Shown here piece by piece: positions 8,441-16,391 of a stretch of DNA of 64,000 nt. Positions within the stretch are counted from its first letter, which is position 1. Each line of letters starts with the position of its first letter. The notes beneath the pieces were generated by a model. The model had not been told where the DNA came from. It saw only the letters and a program-made list of their open reading frames with translations, and made no database searches. The translations under genes and the position numbers were made by a program. Origin of the DNA: Palsa-504 sp963767565 (GTDB lineage Bacteria; Actinomycetota; Actinomycetes; Streptosporangiales; Streptosporangiaceae); the NCBI GenBank assembly GCA_963767565.1, contig CAVYEG010000004.1:62001-126000 (forward strand), in the 5' to 3' direction.

Positions 8441-8569
8441 ATGTGCAGCCGGAGTCCTAAGTTAGCCCTCCGGGCGGCGTATAGGCACGGCAAGAACGCC
8501 ATGGACGTCCTGCACGACCTCATGCTCGGCAAGCCCAGGCGACCGCCCGCACAGGCACTCTTTCCATAA
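8441..8569 (+). pseudogene. Possible transposase C-terminal remnant
   Basis: A 42-codon open stretch ending AAYRHGKNAMDVLHDLMLGKP-RRPPA resembles the C-terminal end of IS66-type transposases (a basic ...KHG...AL..L..G.PW.PP pattern). Nothing upstream continues the gene. It lies in a gene-free kilobase (7935-8985) that otherwise holds the microsatellite, a hairpin and an ilvA remnant. The family assignment is weak. Confidence 0.25.
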
Positions 8570-8659
8570 ACGGCCCAGTACTCACTTTCACCGTCAAGGC
8601 ATGGCGAGCATTCACCACGACGATGAGGTAAAAACGACGGCGCTAGACCAGGTAATTAC

Positions 8660-8687
8660 GGGGTGCTCTCACTCGTGAGAGCACCCC
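8660..8687. terminator. Perfect 13-bp inverted repeat
   Basis: GGGGTGCTCTCAC and GTGAGAGCACCCC are separated by only TC. Shape and strength fit a factor-independent terminator. It lies about 300 bp downstream of the leftward murJ-like gene (stop at 8986), beyond the ilvA remnant. No T-run follows. Confidence 0.55.
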
Positions 8688-8844
8688 GTTCGCGTTCACA
8701 CGGGCAGGTTTGCCAAACGTGCACGCTAGCAGATGTCCAATATCGTCGATAGTAGCTTATAGGCGTCCACTATGGACATAACCGCGCTCAATAGACCGAA
8801 CTCCGCCAGTGCGGAAGGTTTTCCGAACGATTCGGGTCCGGGCG

Positions 8845-8931
8845 CTAGGCGAAGGCGAGCGTGTAACCGGCGGCGCGCAGGATCTCCTCGCAGTGCCCGG
8901 GTCCGAGCGCTTCGATCTGCAGGACGCTCAT
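8845..8931 (-). pseudogene. Stray copy of the ilvA 3' end (ACT-domain tail)
   Basis: Twenty-eight codons read MSVLQIEALGPGHCEEILRA, then AGYTLAFA and a stop. They match the last residues of the threonine dehydratase encoded at 10959-12188 (VLQIETRGPEHCEEVIAALR, then AGYSLAFG). DNA similarity is also obvious (compare 8848-8935 with 10963-11045). Both copies have the same orientation and flank the murJ-like gene. It is a duplication remnant, not a working gene. Confidence 0.8.
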
Positions 8932-8985
8932 CGCGTGGTGGCTGCGCATACCTGTCCAGGGTGGCCGCTCGTCGGTACGGCACAG

Positions 8986-10677
8986 TCATCGTCGCAGCCT
9001 GGCGATCCGCCGCACCCAGTCCAGCCCGACCTTGAGGTCACGACGGTCGAGGAGGTACGCGACGACGCCGAAGACGATGATCGCGCACGCGGCCGCAGGC
9101 ACGGCCAGCGCGGCAGCCAGCAGCTTGTGATGCAGCGGCACGGCCAGGCTGACGGCCAGGCCCACCGCGGCACCGACCGCACAGGCGGCCAGCCCGGCCA
9201 GGGCCGCGCGACGGGCCCCGGCCACCGCGGCCGGCCCGCAGACCCTCCTGGTCACGAACACCAGCGGAATGGCCACCGTCAGGTGGCCGATGGTGGTGCC
9301 GAGCGCGAGCATCGCGGGCACCAGGCGGGCCGGGACCAGCTGAACCAGCACCACGTCGGCGATGATCGTGATCACCCAGCTGCCGGCCAGCGCCGTGGCG
9401 GCGATCTTGAGCCGCCTGCTGACGAACATCACCCGGGCCAGGTTCGCGTTCACCGCCATGCCCACGATGCCCGGCGCGAACAGAGCGAAGGTCCAGGTCA
9501 GCTGCGAGACCTGATCGGGTTGCTTGGCGAGCACGTGGGCGGCAGGAATGGCGATGGCCGCGATCACCGCCGTGCCGAGCCACGACATCAGCAATACCGC
9601 CCGGGTCGACCCGGCGCTGGTCCGGTCGAAGGCGGCGCCCTTCCGCGCGGATAGTACGGGGAACGCGCTGACCACGATGGACAGGGCCAGGATGGCCGCG
9701 ATGGAGTTGAACACCTGCGAGCCGTAGTTGAACAAGACCAGCGCGCCGGTCGTGCCGTGCCCGTTGGCCAGGTCGATGGCCACCACGTTGGCCACGTCGA
9801 TGGCGACCAGTTCAACCGCGCCGACCAGGGCCAGCCCGCCGACCCGGCGCGCCACCCCAGGCGGGAACCGCAGTACCGGCCGGAACCGCAGATGCAGCCG
9901 CCACGTCGGCGGCAGCGCCACCACGACCAGCGCGGCGATGCCCAGCGTGGTCCCCACCGACAGGACGAGCTCCGCGGCCAGCGGCAGCTGGGCCAGCGCC
10001 CGCCCCTTGTTCAGCGGTACGAAGGCCAGGTAACAAGCGATGAGCACCAGGCTGGCGATCCCCGGGCCGATCGACGGCGCGGCGAACCGCCGGTAGGACT
10101 GCAGCAGCCCGTACAGCACCACCGACAGCCCGTACAGCAGCGCCTGCGGGGCGAACACCTCGAGCATGTTGCCGGTGACCGTAATCATGTCGGCCCGGAC
10201 GCAGTGCGCGTTCGGATTGCTGGGGTTCAGCAGCGAGGCCACCGGGCCGGCCGCCACCGCGATGGCCACGGTCAGCGGGACCACGATGATGACGGTCCAG
10301 GTCAGCAGCGCCGAGGTGATCTGGCCGACCCTGGCCTTGGCCGCTGGGTCTTGCCCGGCTCGTTCCGCCGACTGGGCCAGCACCGGCACCATCGCGCTGG
10401 TCAGCGCGCCACCCAGGACGAGCTCGTACAGCAGGTTGGGTACCTGGTTCGCGGTCACGTACGCCGTGCCCAGGCAGCTCGCGCCCACCGTCTGGGAGAA
10501 CACCAGCGTGCGGACCAGGCCCAGGACCCGGGACAAGATCGTGAGGCTGGCCACCACCGCGGCACCGCGGGCGATGGCCGGACCGAGACGGTGGGCCAGG
10601 CCCGGGTCCGCCGGTTCGGCCAGGGCGGGATCCAGGCCGTTCCCGGTCTGCACACGCAGCTCCTGATCGCCTGGCAT
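8986..10677 (-). CDS. murJ: MurJ/MviN-type lipid flippase
   Basis: Polytopic membrane protein of 563 residues, probably moving a lipid-linked saccharide (lipid II in classic MurJ) across the membrane. After a 35-residue hydrophilic N-terminus, the segment SLTILSRVLGLVRTLVFSQT matches the MurJ TM1 signature with its conserved arginines. NQVPNLLYELVLGGALTSAMVPVL follows, then about 12-14 hydrophobic segments. No kinase-like C-terminal domain is fused, unlike mycobacterial MviN. It starts at ATG 10677. Lying alone between ilvA and its stray 3' copy, it is not in the canonical parA/trx chromosomal context of MurJ. It could therefore serve the polysaccharide locus or be a second paralogue. Confidence 0.85.
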   Translation of the reverse strand: MPGDQELRVQTGNGLDPALAEPADPGLAHRLGPAIARGAAVVASLTILSRVLGLVRTLVFSQTVGASCLGTAYVTANQVPNLLYELVLGGALTSAMVPVLAQSAERAGQDPAAKARVGQITSALLTWTVIIVVPLTVAIAVAAGPVASLLNPSNPNAHCVRADMITVTGNMLEVFAPQALLYGLSVVLYGLLQSYRRFAAPSIGPGIASLVLIACYLAFVPLNKGRALAQLPLAAELVLSVGTTLGIAALVVVALPPTWRLHLRFRPVLRFPPGVARRVGGLALVGAVELVAIDVANVVAIDLANGHGTTGALVLFNYGSQVFNSIAAILALSIVVSAFPVLSARKGAAFDRTSAGSTRAVLLMSWLGTAVIAAIAIPAAHVLAKQPDQVSQLTWTFALFAPGIVGMAVNANLARVMFVSRRLKIAATALAGSWVITIIADVVLVQLVPARLVPAMLALGTTIGHLTVAIPLVFVTRRVCGPAAVAGARRAALAGLAACAVGAAVGLAVSLAVPLHHKLLAAALAVPAAACAIIVFGVVAYLLDRRDLKVGLDWVRRIARLRR

Positions 10678-10741
10678 GCAAGGTCTCCGTCCAGTTACGC
10701 CGTCGGCGGCGGCGGGATCCGGATTCAGCTGGAGTCCGGGT

Positions 10742-10753
10742 CTACGTATGTAG
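10742..10753. promoter_or_regulatory. Operator-like half-palindrome upstream of murJ
   Basis: CTACGTATGTAG, 65 bp upstream of the murJ start. The outer four bases are complementary (CTAC/GTAG). It is related to the second copy at 10882-10897. Confidence 0.35.
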
Positions 10754-10881
10754 GCCCGGATCCTGATCAGCAGACCCGGGGGTCCCGGTCATAGGAGTGG
10801 ACAGCCGGCAGGAAAGATACGCCTCGGCGAGGACGCTTCGCGCGTTCGCCCGTCCGGATAGCCGCATTATGGACCAACCGG

Positions 10882-10897
10882 CTCTACCTATGTAGAG
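10882..10897. promoter_or_regulatory. Operator-like palindrome between ilvA and murJ
   Basis: CTCTACCTATGTAGAG has perfect 6-bp arms around CTAT. It shares the CTACsTATGTAG core with the site at 10742, suggesting a dimeric regulator binding twice in this gap. Confidence 0.4.
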
Positions 10898-10903
10898 TTT
10901 TCG

Positions 10904-10951
10904 CTGGTTCCCGTGCTGGTTCCCGTACTGGTTCTCGTGCTGGTTCGCGCG
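10904..10951. repeat. Four 12-bp tandem repeats after ilvA
   Basis: Units CTGGTTCCCGTG, CTGGTTCCCGTA, CTGGTTCTCGTG and CTGGTTCGCGCG follow each other without gaps, just past the ilvA stop codon. No function is seen. Confidence 0.8.
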
Positions 10952-10958
10952 CTCGTGG

Positions 10959-12188
10959 TTAGCCGAAGGCCAGGCTGTAACCGGCGGCGCGCAGGGCGGC
11001 GATGACTTCCTCGCAGTGCTCGGGGCCGCGGGTCTCGATCTGCAGGACGACTTCGGCCTCGTCCACGTGCAGCCGGGGAGCCAGCCGCTCGTGGGCGACG
11101 TCGAGCACGTTGGCGCCCAGGTCGGCCAGGTCGGCCAGCAGCTTGGCCAGCGATCCCGGACGATCGGACAGGCGGCAGCGGAAGGCCAGGTAGCGGCCGG
11201 CCGCGGACAGGCCGTGCCGGAGCAGCTTGGCCAGCAGCAGCGGGTCGATGTTGCCGCCGGACAGCACCACCACCACCGGCGGGGCGAGGTCACGGGCGTG
11301 CTCGAGCAGGCCGGCCACCCCGGCCGCGCCGGCCGGCTCCACGACCTGCTTGGCCCGCTCCAGGCACAGCAGCAGCGCGCGGGACAGGCTCTCCTCCGAG
11401 ACCGTGATCACCCGCTCGGCCAGGCCGGACAGGATGCCGAAGGGCACGTCACCCGGCCGGCTCACCGCGATGCCGTCGGCCATGGTCGGCCCGGCCTGGA
11501 CGGTCATCGGGTGCCCGGCGGCCAGCGAGGCCGGATAAGGCGCCACCTGCTCGGCCTGCACCCCGACCAGGCCGATAGCCGGGTCCAGGCTCTTGATCGC
11601 CACCGCCACCCCGGCGGCCATGCCGCCGCCGCCGACCGGGACCACCACCGTGCGCACCTGCGGGCACTGCTCCACGATCTCGAAGCCCAGCGTCCCCTGG
11701 CCGGTGACCACGTCGGGGTGGTCGAAGGGGTGGATGAACACGGCACCGGTCTGCTCGGCGTGGGCCAGCGCCGCGATCAGGGCGTCCTCCACGCAGGTGC
11801 CGGTCAGCATGACGTCCGCGCCGTAGCCGCGGGTGGCCTGGATCTTGGGCAGCGGGGCGCCCTGCGGCATGAACACGGCCGCTTCGCAGCCCAGCAGGCC
11901 CGCCGCGAACGCGACGCCCTGTGCGTGGTTGCCCGCGCTGGCCGCCACCACGCCGCGGGCGCGTTCGGCGTCGGACAGGCGGGCGATCCTGGTGTAGGCG
12001 CCGCGGACCTTGAACGAGCCGGTGCGCTGCAGGTTCTCGCACTTCAGGAAGACCGGCCCGGCCACCGCCTCGGACAGCACCCGCGAGTGCATCATCGGGG
12101 TCTGGAAGATCACGTCGCGGAGCAGGTTGCGCGCGGCGATCACGTCGTCGGAGCGGACGGTGCGGGCCGCCTCAGGTGTTATGGCCAC
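10959..12188 (-). CDS. ilvA: Threonine ammonia-lyase (threonine dehydratase) with ACT domain
   Basis: Deaminates L-threonine to 2-oxobutanoate (isoleucine precursor) using PLP. The 409 residues have the PLP lysine in GSFKVRGAY (about residue 59), the glycine loop VPVGGGGMAAG that holds the cofactor phosphate, and SGGNIDPLLL. A single C-terminal ACT domain (about 330-409) starts at FRCRLSDRPGSLAKLLADLA. This short, one-ACT form is the common actinobacterial type. The GTG at 12188 gives the canonical N-terminus; its ribosome site is weak. The gene is divergent from the AAA gene with a 94-bp shared promoter gap. Its last 80 bp recur at 8845-8931. Confidence 0.93.
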   Translation of the reverse strand: MAITPEAARTVRSDDVIAARNLLRDVIFQTPMMHSRVLSEAVAGPVFLKCENLQRTGSFKVRGAYTRIARLSDAERARGVVAASAGNHAQGVAFAAGLLGCEAAVFMPQGAPLPKIQATRGYGADVMLTGTCVEDALIAALAHAEQTGAVFIHPFDHPDVVTGQGTLGFEIVEQCPQVRTVVVPVGGGGMAAGVAVAIKSLDPAIGLVGVQAEQVAPYPASLAAGHPMTVQAGPTMADGIAVSRPGDVPFGILSGLAERVITVSEESLSRALLLCLERAKQVVEPAGAAGVAGLLEHARDLAPPVVVVLSGGNIDPLLLAKLLRHGLSAAGRYLAFRCRLSDRPGSLAKLLADLADLGANVLDVAHERLAPRLHVDEAEVVLQIETRGPEHCEEVIAALRAAGYSLAFG

Positions 12189-12282
12189 GGCACCGAGTGT
12201 GCCACTGCGGCAGCGGTCCCGTCGCCCGGCGTGTGATCTGGGCCATATGCGCATACCGTCGATAACGACATAGCCTCGAATC

Positions 12283-13788
12283 GTGCACCAAGACAGCCAG
12301 TCACCCGCCCCGTCCATCACTACGCTCGCCGCGCTGCGCGCCAGCGGGCACTCCCACCGCAGCATCAAGGCCGAGATCAGGCAGAACCTGCTGGCCATGC
12401 TGCGGTCCGGACAGGATCCGTTCCCCGGCATCGTCGGCTTCGGCCAGACCGTCCAGCCGCACCTCGAGCGGGCCCTGATCGCCGGGCACGACATCATCCT
12501 GCTCGGCGAGCGCGGCCAGGGTAAGACCCGGCTGATCCGCACCCTGTCCGGGCTGCTCGACGAGTGGACCCCGGTCGTGGCGGGCTGCGAGATCAACGAC
12601 CACCCCTACGCCCCGGCCTGCGCCCGCTGCCGCCGGCTGGCCGCCGAGCTCGGCGATGACCTGCCCGTCAGCTGGCGGCACGCCAGCGAGCGGTACGGCG
12701 AGAAGCTGGCCACCCCGGACACCAGCGTCGGCGACCTGATCGGCGACATCGACCCGGTCAAGGTGGCCGAGGGCCGCACCCTGGGCGACCCGGAGACCAT
12801 CCACTTCGGCCTGGTGCCGCGGACCAACCGCGGTATCTTCTCCCTGAACGAGCTGCCCGACCTGGCCGAGCGGATCCAGGTGTCGCTGCTCAACGTGCTC
12901 GAGGAGCGTGACATCGGCATCCGCGGCTACGCGCTGCGGCTCCCGCTCGACGTGCTCCTGGTGGCCAGCGCCAACCCGGAGGACTACACCAACCGGGGCC
13001 GGATCATCACGCCGCTGAAGGACAGGTTCGGCGCGGAGATCAGGACCCACTACCCGCTGTCGCTGTCCGACGAGCTCATACTGATCGAGCAGGAAGCCGA
13101 GATCACCACCGAGGCCGTGCTGCCCGAGCACCTGATCGAGGTCATCGCCCGGTTCACCCGGGGCGTGCGCGAGTCGCCGGCCGTGGACGCGCGGTCCGGC
13201 GTGTCGGCCCGGTTCGCCATCGCCGCCGCGGAAAGCGCCGCGGCCTCCGCGGTGCGCCGGTCGGCGCTGGCCGCGGCGGCTGACGGCACCACGGGCGGCA
13301 CCACGGGCGGCACCACGGGCGGCACCACGGGCGGCACCACAGGCGGCGGTGCGGCCGGCCGCGTGACGGGCGAGCCGCCGGTGGCCCGGGTCTGCGACCT
13401 GCCCGTCATCGTCAGCACGCTGCGCGGCAAGGTCGAGTTCGAGGTCAGCGAGGAGGGCCGGGAGGAGGAGATCCTGGTCGCCATGCTGCGCCGGGCCATC
13501 GCCGACACGTTCCGGTCCCGGCTGGGCAGCGTCGACCTGTCCGGCCTGCTGGCCAAGTTCGAGGACGGCGGCACGGTCGAGTCGGGCGAGCTGGTGCCCG
13601 CCACCGACCTGCTGCGGCGGATCGGCGACGTGCCCGGGCTGGCCCGGATCATGTCCCGGCTCGGCATGGACGGCGGCGAGTCGTTCGGCCAGGCCGCGGC
13701 GGCCGTCGAGTTCGCCCTGGAAGGCCTGTACCTGATGCGGCGGCTGTCCAAGGACAGCGCCGACGGCACCAGCGTGTACCGGACCTAG
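12283..13788 (+). CDS. MoxR/Mg-chelatase-type AAA+ ATPase
   Basis: AAA+ ATPase of 501 residues that probably works with the VWA protein encoded next, as in ChlI-ChlD and MoxR-VWA chaperone pairs. Walker A is GERGQGKTRL (about residue 75). A long insertion with HPYAPACARC (a possible zinc knuckle) precedes the Walker B region GIFSLNELPDLAERIQ. A sensor-1-like LVASANPEDYTNRGR and an arginine-finger-type KDRFGAEIRTHYPL follow. Residues about 335-354 are (TTGG)5 encoded by a 12-bp tandem repeat, a flexible tether before the C-terminal helical domain. The GTG start lacks a strong ribosome site. Spacing to the VWA gene is 17 bp, so they form one operon. The substrate is unknown. Confidence 0.85.
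   Translation: MHQDSQSPAPSITTLAALRASGHSHRSIKAEIRQNLLAMLRSGQDPFPGIVGFGQTVQPHLERALIAGHDIILLGERGQGKTRLIRTLSGLLDEWTPVVAGCEINDHPYAPACARCRRLAAELGDDLPVSWRHASERYGEKLATPDTSVGDLIGDIDPVKVAEGRTLGDPETIHFGLVPRTNRGIFSLNELPDLAERIQVSLLNVLEERDIGIRGYALRLPLDVLLVASANPEDYTNRGRIITPLKDRFGAEIRTHYPLSLSDELILIEQEAEITTEAVLPEHLIEVIARFTRGVRESPAVDARSGVSARFAIAAAESAAASAVRRSALAAAADGTTGGTTGGTTGGTTGGTTGGGAAGRVTGEPPVARVCDLPVIVSTLRGKVEFEVSEEGREEEILVAMLRRAIADTFRSRLGSVDLSGLLAKFEDGGTVESGELVPATDLLRRIGDVPGLARIMSRLGMDGGESFGQAAAAVEFALEGLYLMRRLSKDSADGTSVYRT
13288..13344. repeat. 12-bp tandem repeat encoding (TTGG)n
   Basis: About five copies of a 12-bp unit (ACGGGCGGCACC) inside the AAA gene, in frame, so copy-number changes would only lengthen or shorten the linker. 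Confidence 0.8.
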
Positions 13789-13805
13789 CTTTTAAGAGGC
13801 ACTGC

Positions 13806-15773
13806 ATGGCGAATTACCGGTACGGGCGGTACGTCTACGGACCGGACCCGCTGGCCCTGGACTTCGACGTCCGCGGCGCGGTGGACGAGATGAGCGACTC
13901 GATCCTGGCCGGCGGCACCCCCTCGGACGCGCTGCGGGAGCTGCAGCGGCGCGGCATGCCGGACCGGCGCGGCCTGGACGACCTGCTGCGCCGGGTCAGG
14001 GACCGGCAGCGTGAGGTGCGCGGCCGCGGCCGGCTTGACGGCATCCTGGAGCAGGCCCGGGCGCTGCTGGACACCGCGGTCGGGCAGGAGCGGGCCGAGC
14101 TGTTCCCCGATCCCAGCGACGAGGCCCGGATGCGGGAGGCGGACCTGGATTCGCTGCCCGCCGACACGGCCCAGGCCATCAGGCGCCTGGCCGACTATGA
14201 CTGGCGGTCGGCGGCGGCCCGGGAGACGTTCGAGCGGCTGCGCCAGATGCTGCGCAACGACGTGCTGGACAGCCAGTTCCGCGGCATGCGGCAGGCGCTG
14301 GCCAACCCCGACCCGCAGGCCATGCAGCGGGTCAAGGACATGCTCGGCGACCTGAACGAGATGATGGCCGCGGACGCTCGCGGCGAGCACACCCAGGCCG
14401 ACTTCGACAACTTCATGGAACGCTACGGCGACCTGTTCCCTGATAACCCGCGCAACCTGGAAGAGCTGATCGATTCGCTGGTCAGCCGGATGGCCGCCGC
14501 GGAGCGGCTGCTCCGCTCGCTCAGCGAGGAACAGCGGGCCGAGCTGGCGGAGCTGATGGCCAGCGCCCTGGATGACGCGGGCCTGGCCGCCGAGATGGCC
14601 CGGCTGGCCGACGCGCTCCGGTCCCGGCGCCCCGACCTGGACCGGGCGGGCATGACGGGCGGCGTCCAGATGTCCGGTGAGGAGCCGCTCGGCCTGGGCG
14701 ACGCCACCACGGCCCTGGCCGAGCTGGCCGACCTGGCCGAGCTGGAGAACGCGCTGGGCCAGGACTACCCGGGCGCGAGCCTGGACGACATCGACGAGGA
14801 GGCGGTCCGCCGGGCCCTGGGCCGGCAGGCGGTGGACGACGTCGAGGTGCTGCGCCGCATCGAGCGCGAGCTGGAGCGGCAGGGCTACCTGACCCGCAAG
14901 GGCGGGCGGCTGGAGCTCACGCCCAAGGCGGTGCGCCGGCTGGGCGACACCGCGCTGCGGCGGATCTTCGCCGACATGAGCTTCGGCGGCCGGTCGGGCG
15001 ATCATGACGAGCGCGACGCCGGGCAGGCCGGTGAGCTGACCGGGACCACCCGGGCCTGGGAGTTCGGCGACGAGCAGCCCCTGGACGTGCCGGCCACGGT
15101 ACGGAACGCGCTGTTCCGGCGCAGCCCTTCGGAGGCCGGCGGGCGGGTCAAGCTGACGGCCCGGGACTTCGAGGTGGCCGAGACCGAACGGCGCACCGCG
15201 GCGGTGGTGTCGCTGCTGGTCGACCTGTCGTACTCGATGCAGCTGCGCGGCACCTGGGCGGCGGCCAAGCAGACCGCGCTGGCCCTGCACGCGCTGCTGC
15301 GCAGCCGGTTCCCGCAGGACGCGGTGCAGGTCATCGGGTTCTCCAACTACGCCCGCGAGCTGCACGAGACCGACCTGGCCGGGCTGGGCTGGGACATGGT
15401 GCAGGGCACCAACCTGCACCACGCGCTGTTGCTGGCCGGGCGGCACATCGACCGGCACCCCGAACACGAGCCGGTCGTGCTGATCGTGACCGACGGCGAG
15501 CCGACCGCGCACCTGCAGCGTGACGGGCGGTTCTGGTTCGACTGGCCGCCGTCGCCCGAGACGCTCGAGCTGACCCTGGCCGAGGTGGACAAGATGACGC
15601 GCCGGCACGCCGCACTGAATATTTTCATGCTGGCGGATGACGACAGACTCGGCGCGTTCGTCGACAATGTGGCGAGAAGGAACGGGGGCCGGGTGCTTCA
15701 GGCGGACCCGGAACGTCTCGGTGAGTATGTCATCCGTGACTTCCTCCGCACCCGACGCGCCAGCCGGCGGTAG
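13806..15773 (+). CDS. VWA-domain protein, partner of the AAA ATPase
   Basis: Soluble protein of 655 residues. The first 430 residues are rich in charged alpha helices (ERLRQMLRNDVL, RRLADYDWRSAAARETFERL). A von Willebrand A domain covers about 470-640, with the metal-binding MIDAS motif DLSYSMQ, the middle threonine region GTNLHHAL and TDGEPTAH. The ATG has AAGAGG 8 nt upstream and follows the ATPase stop by 17 bp. AAA+/VWA pairs insert metals or remodel protein complexes; which client applies here cannot be told. No signal peptide or membrane segment is present, so it should be cytoplasmic. Confidence 0.87.
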   Translation: MANYRYGRYVYGPDPLALDFDVRGAVDEMSDSILAGGTPSDALRELQRRGMPDRRGLDDLLRRVRDRQREVRGRGRLDGILEQARALLDTAVGQERAELFPDPSDEARMREADLDSLPADTAQAIRRLADYDWRSAAARETFERLRQMLRNDVLDSQFRGMRQALANPDPQAMQRVKDMLGDLNEMMAADARGEHTQADFDNFMERYGDLFPDNPRNLEELIDSLVSRMAAAERLLRSLSEEQRAELAELMASALDDAGLAAEMARLADALRSRRPDLDRAGMTGGVQMSGEEPLGLGDATTALAELADLAELENALGQDYPGASLDDIDEEAVRRALGRQAVDDVEVLRRIERELERQGYLTRKGGRLELTPKAVRRLGDTALRRIFADMSFGGRSGDHDERDAGQAGELTGTTRAWEFGDEQPLDVPATVRNALFRRSPSEAGGRVKLTARDFEVAETERRTAAVVSLLVDLSYSMQLRGTWAAAKQTALALHALLRSRFPQDAVQVIGFSNYARELHETDLAGLGWDMVQGTNLHHALLLAGRHIDRHPEHEPVVLIVTDGEPTAHLQRDGRFWFDWPPSPETLELTLAEVDKMTRRHAALNIFMLADDDRLGAFVDNVARRNGGRVLQADPERLGEYVIRDFLRTRRASRR

Positions 15774-15888
15774 ATTTTCCTAAGTCGGCTGACGAGCCGT
15801 GGCCCGTCGCAGCCGACCCGCACCGTGGGACGGCCGGGGCCGGCCGACACTAAAGACAGCTTCATCGCATGTCCGCAAAGGAGGAAAC

Positions 15889-16197
15889 GTGGCTTCTACG
15901 AGTGGATCAAGCCAGGGGTCGTCGGGCAAGACGATCCTGGCCGTGATCCTCGGCATCGTCGCCGTCATCTTCATCATCGTGGCCGTCTTCTACCTGGCCG
16001 AGCCGGCCAAGTCGCTGCCCAGCTTCATCCCCGGGCACATCGCCGGGTCGACCGGGCACCACCCGATCAGGGCCGTCGGCTCGCTCGTGGTCGGCATCAT
16101 CTTCGCCGTCGGGGCCTGGTTCACGCTGGCTTACAAGCCCAAGCCGCAAGCCGCGGCGCCGGCCGATAAGGAGAACTCGCCCGCGGCTCAGAGCTGA
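15889..16197 (+). CDS. Small two-span membrane protein
   Basis: A 102-residue protein of unknown function. The GTG start is set by the near-perfect ribosome site AAAGGAGGAAAC. A Ser/Gly-rich N-terminus is followed by one membrane segment (ILAVILGIVAVIFIIVAVFY, about 15-36), an extracellular loop with LPSFIPGHIAGSTGHHPIR, a second segment (VGSLVVGIIFAVGAWFTLAY) and a charged Ala-rich tail. Such small proteins often sit beside chaperone or stress genes, but no role is known. It lies 115 bp after the VWA gene and is closed by a terminator. Confidence 0.8.
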   Translation: MASTSGSSQGSSGKTILAVILGIVAVIFIIVAVFYLAEPAKSLPSFIPGHIAGSTGHHPIRAVGSLVVGIIFAVGAWFTLAYKPKPQAAAPADKENSPAAQS

Positions 16198-16217
16198 CCG
16201 CCGCGACACGCTGGTTA

Positions 16218-16251
16218 GCGCCCGTGTCCCGCCTCAGCGGGACACGGGCGC
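16218..16251 (+). terminator. Factor-independent terminator
   Basis: A perfect 15-bp stem (GCGCCCGTGTCCCGC and its complement) around CTCA, followed by TTGGGTTTT. It ends the AAA-VWA-membrane protein operon, 20 nt after the last stop. Confidence 0.9.
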
Positions 16252-16391
16252 TTGGGTTTTGCGGCTCTGGCTGGTTTGCGGCTCAAGGAACGGCGTGACC
16301 GAACTCGGTAGCGCGCTGACTTCGGACGACTGGACCCAGCCCGGCGCGGACTGAGCGGTGGCCCGCTCGCCGCGGCGCGTCCCCTTCCGGC

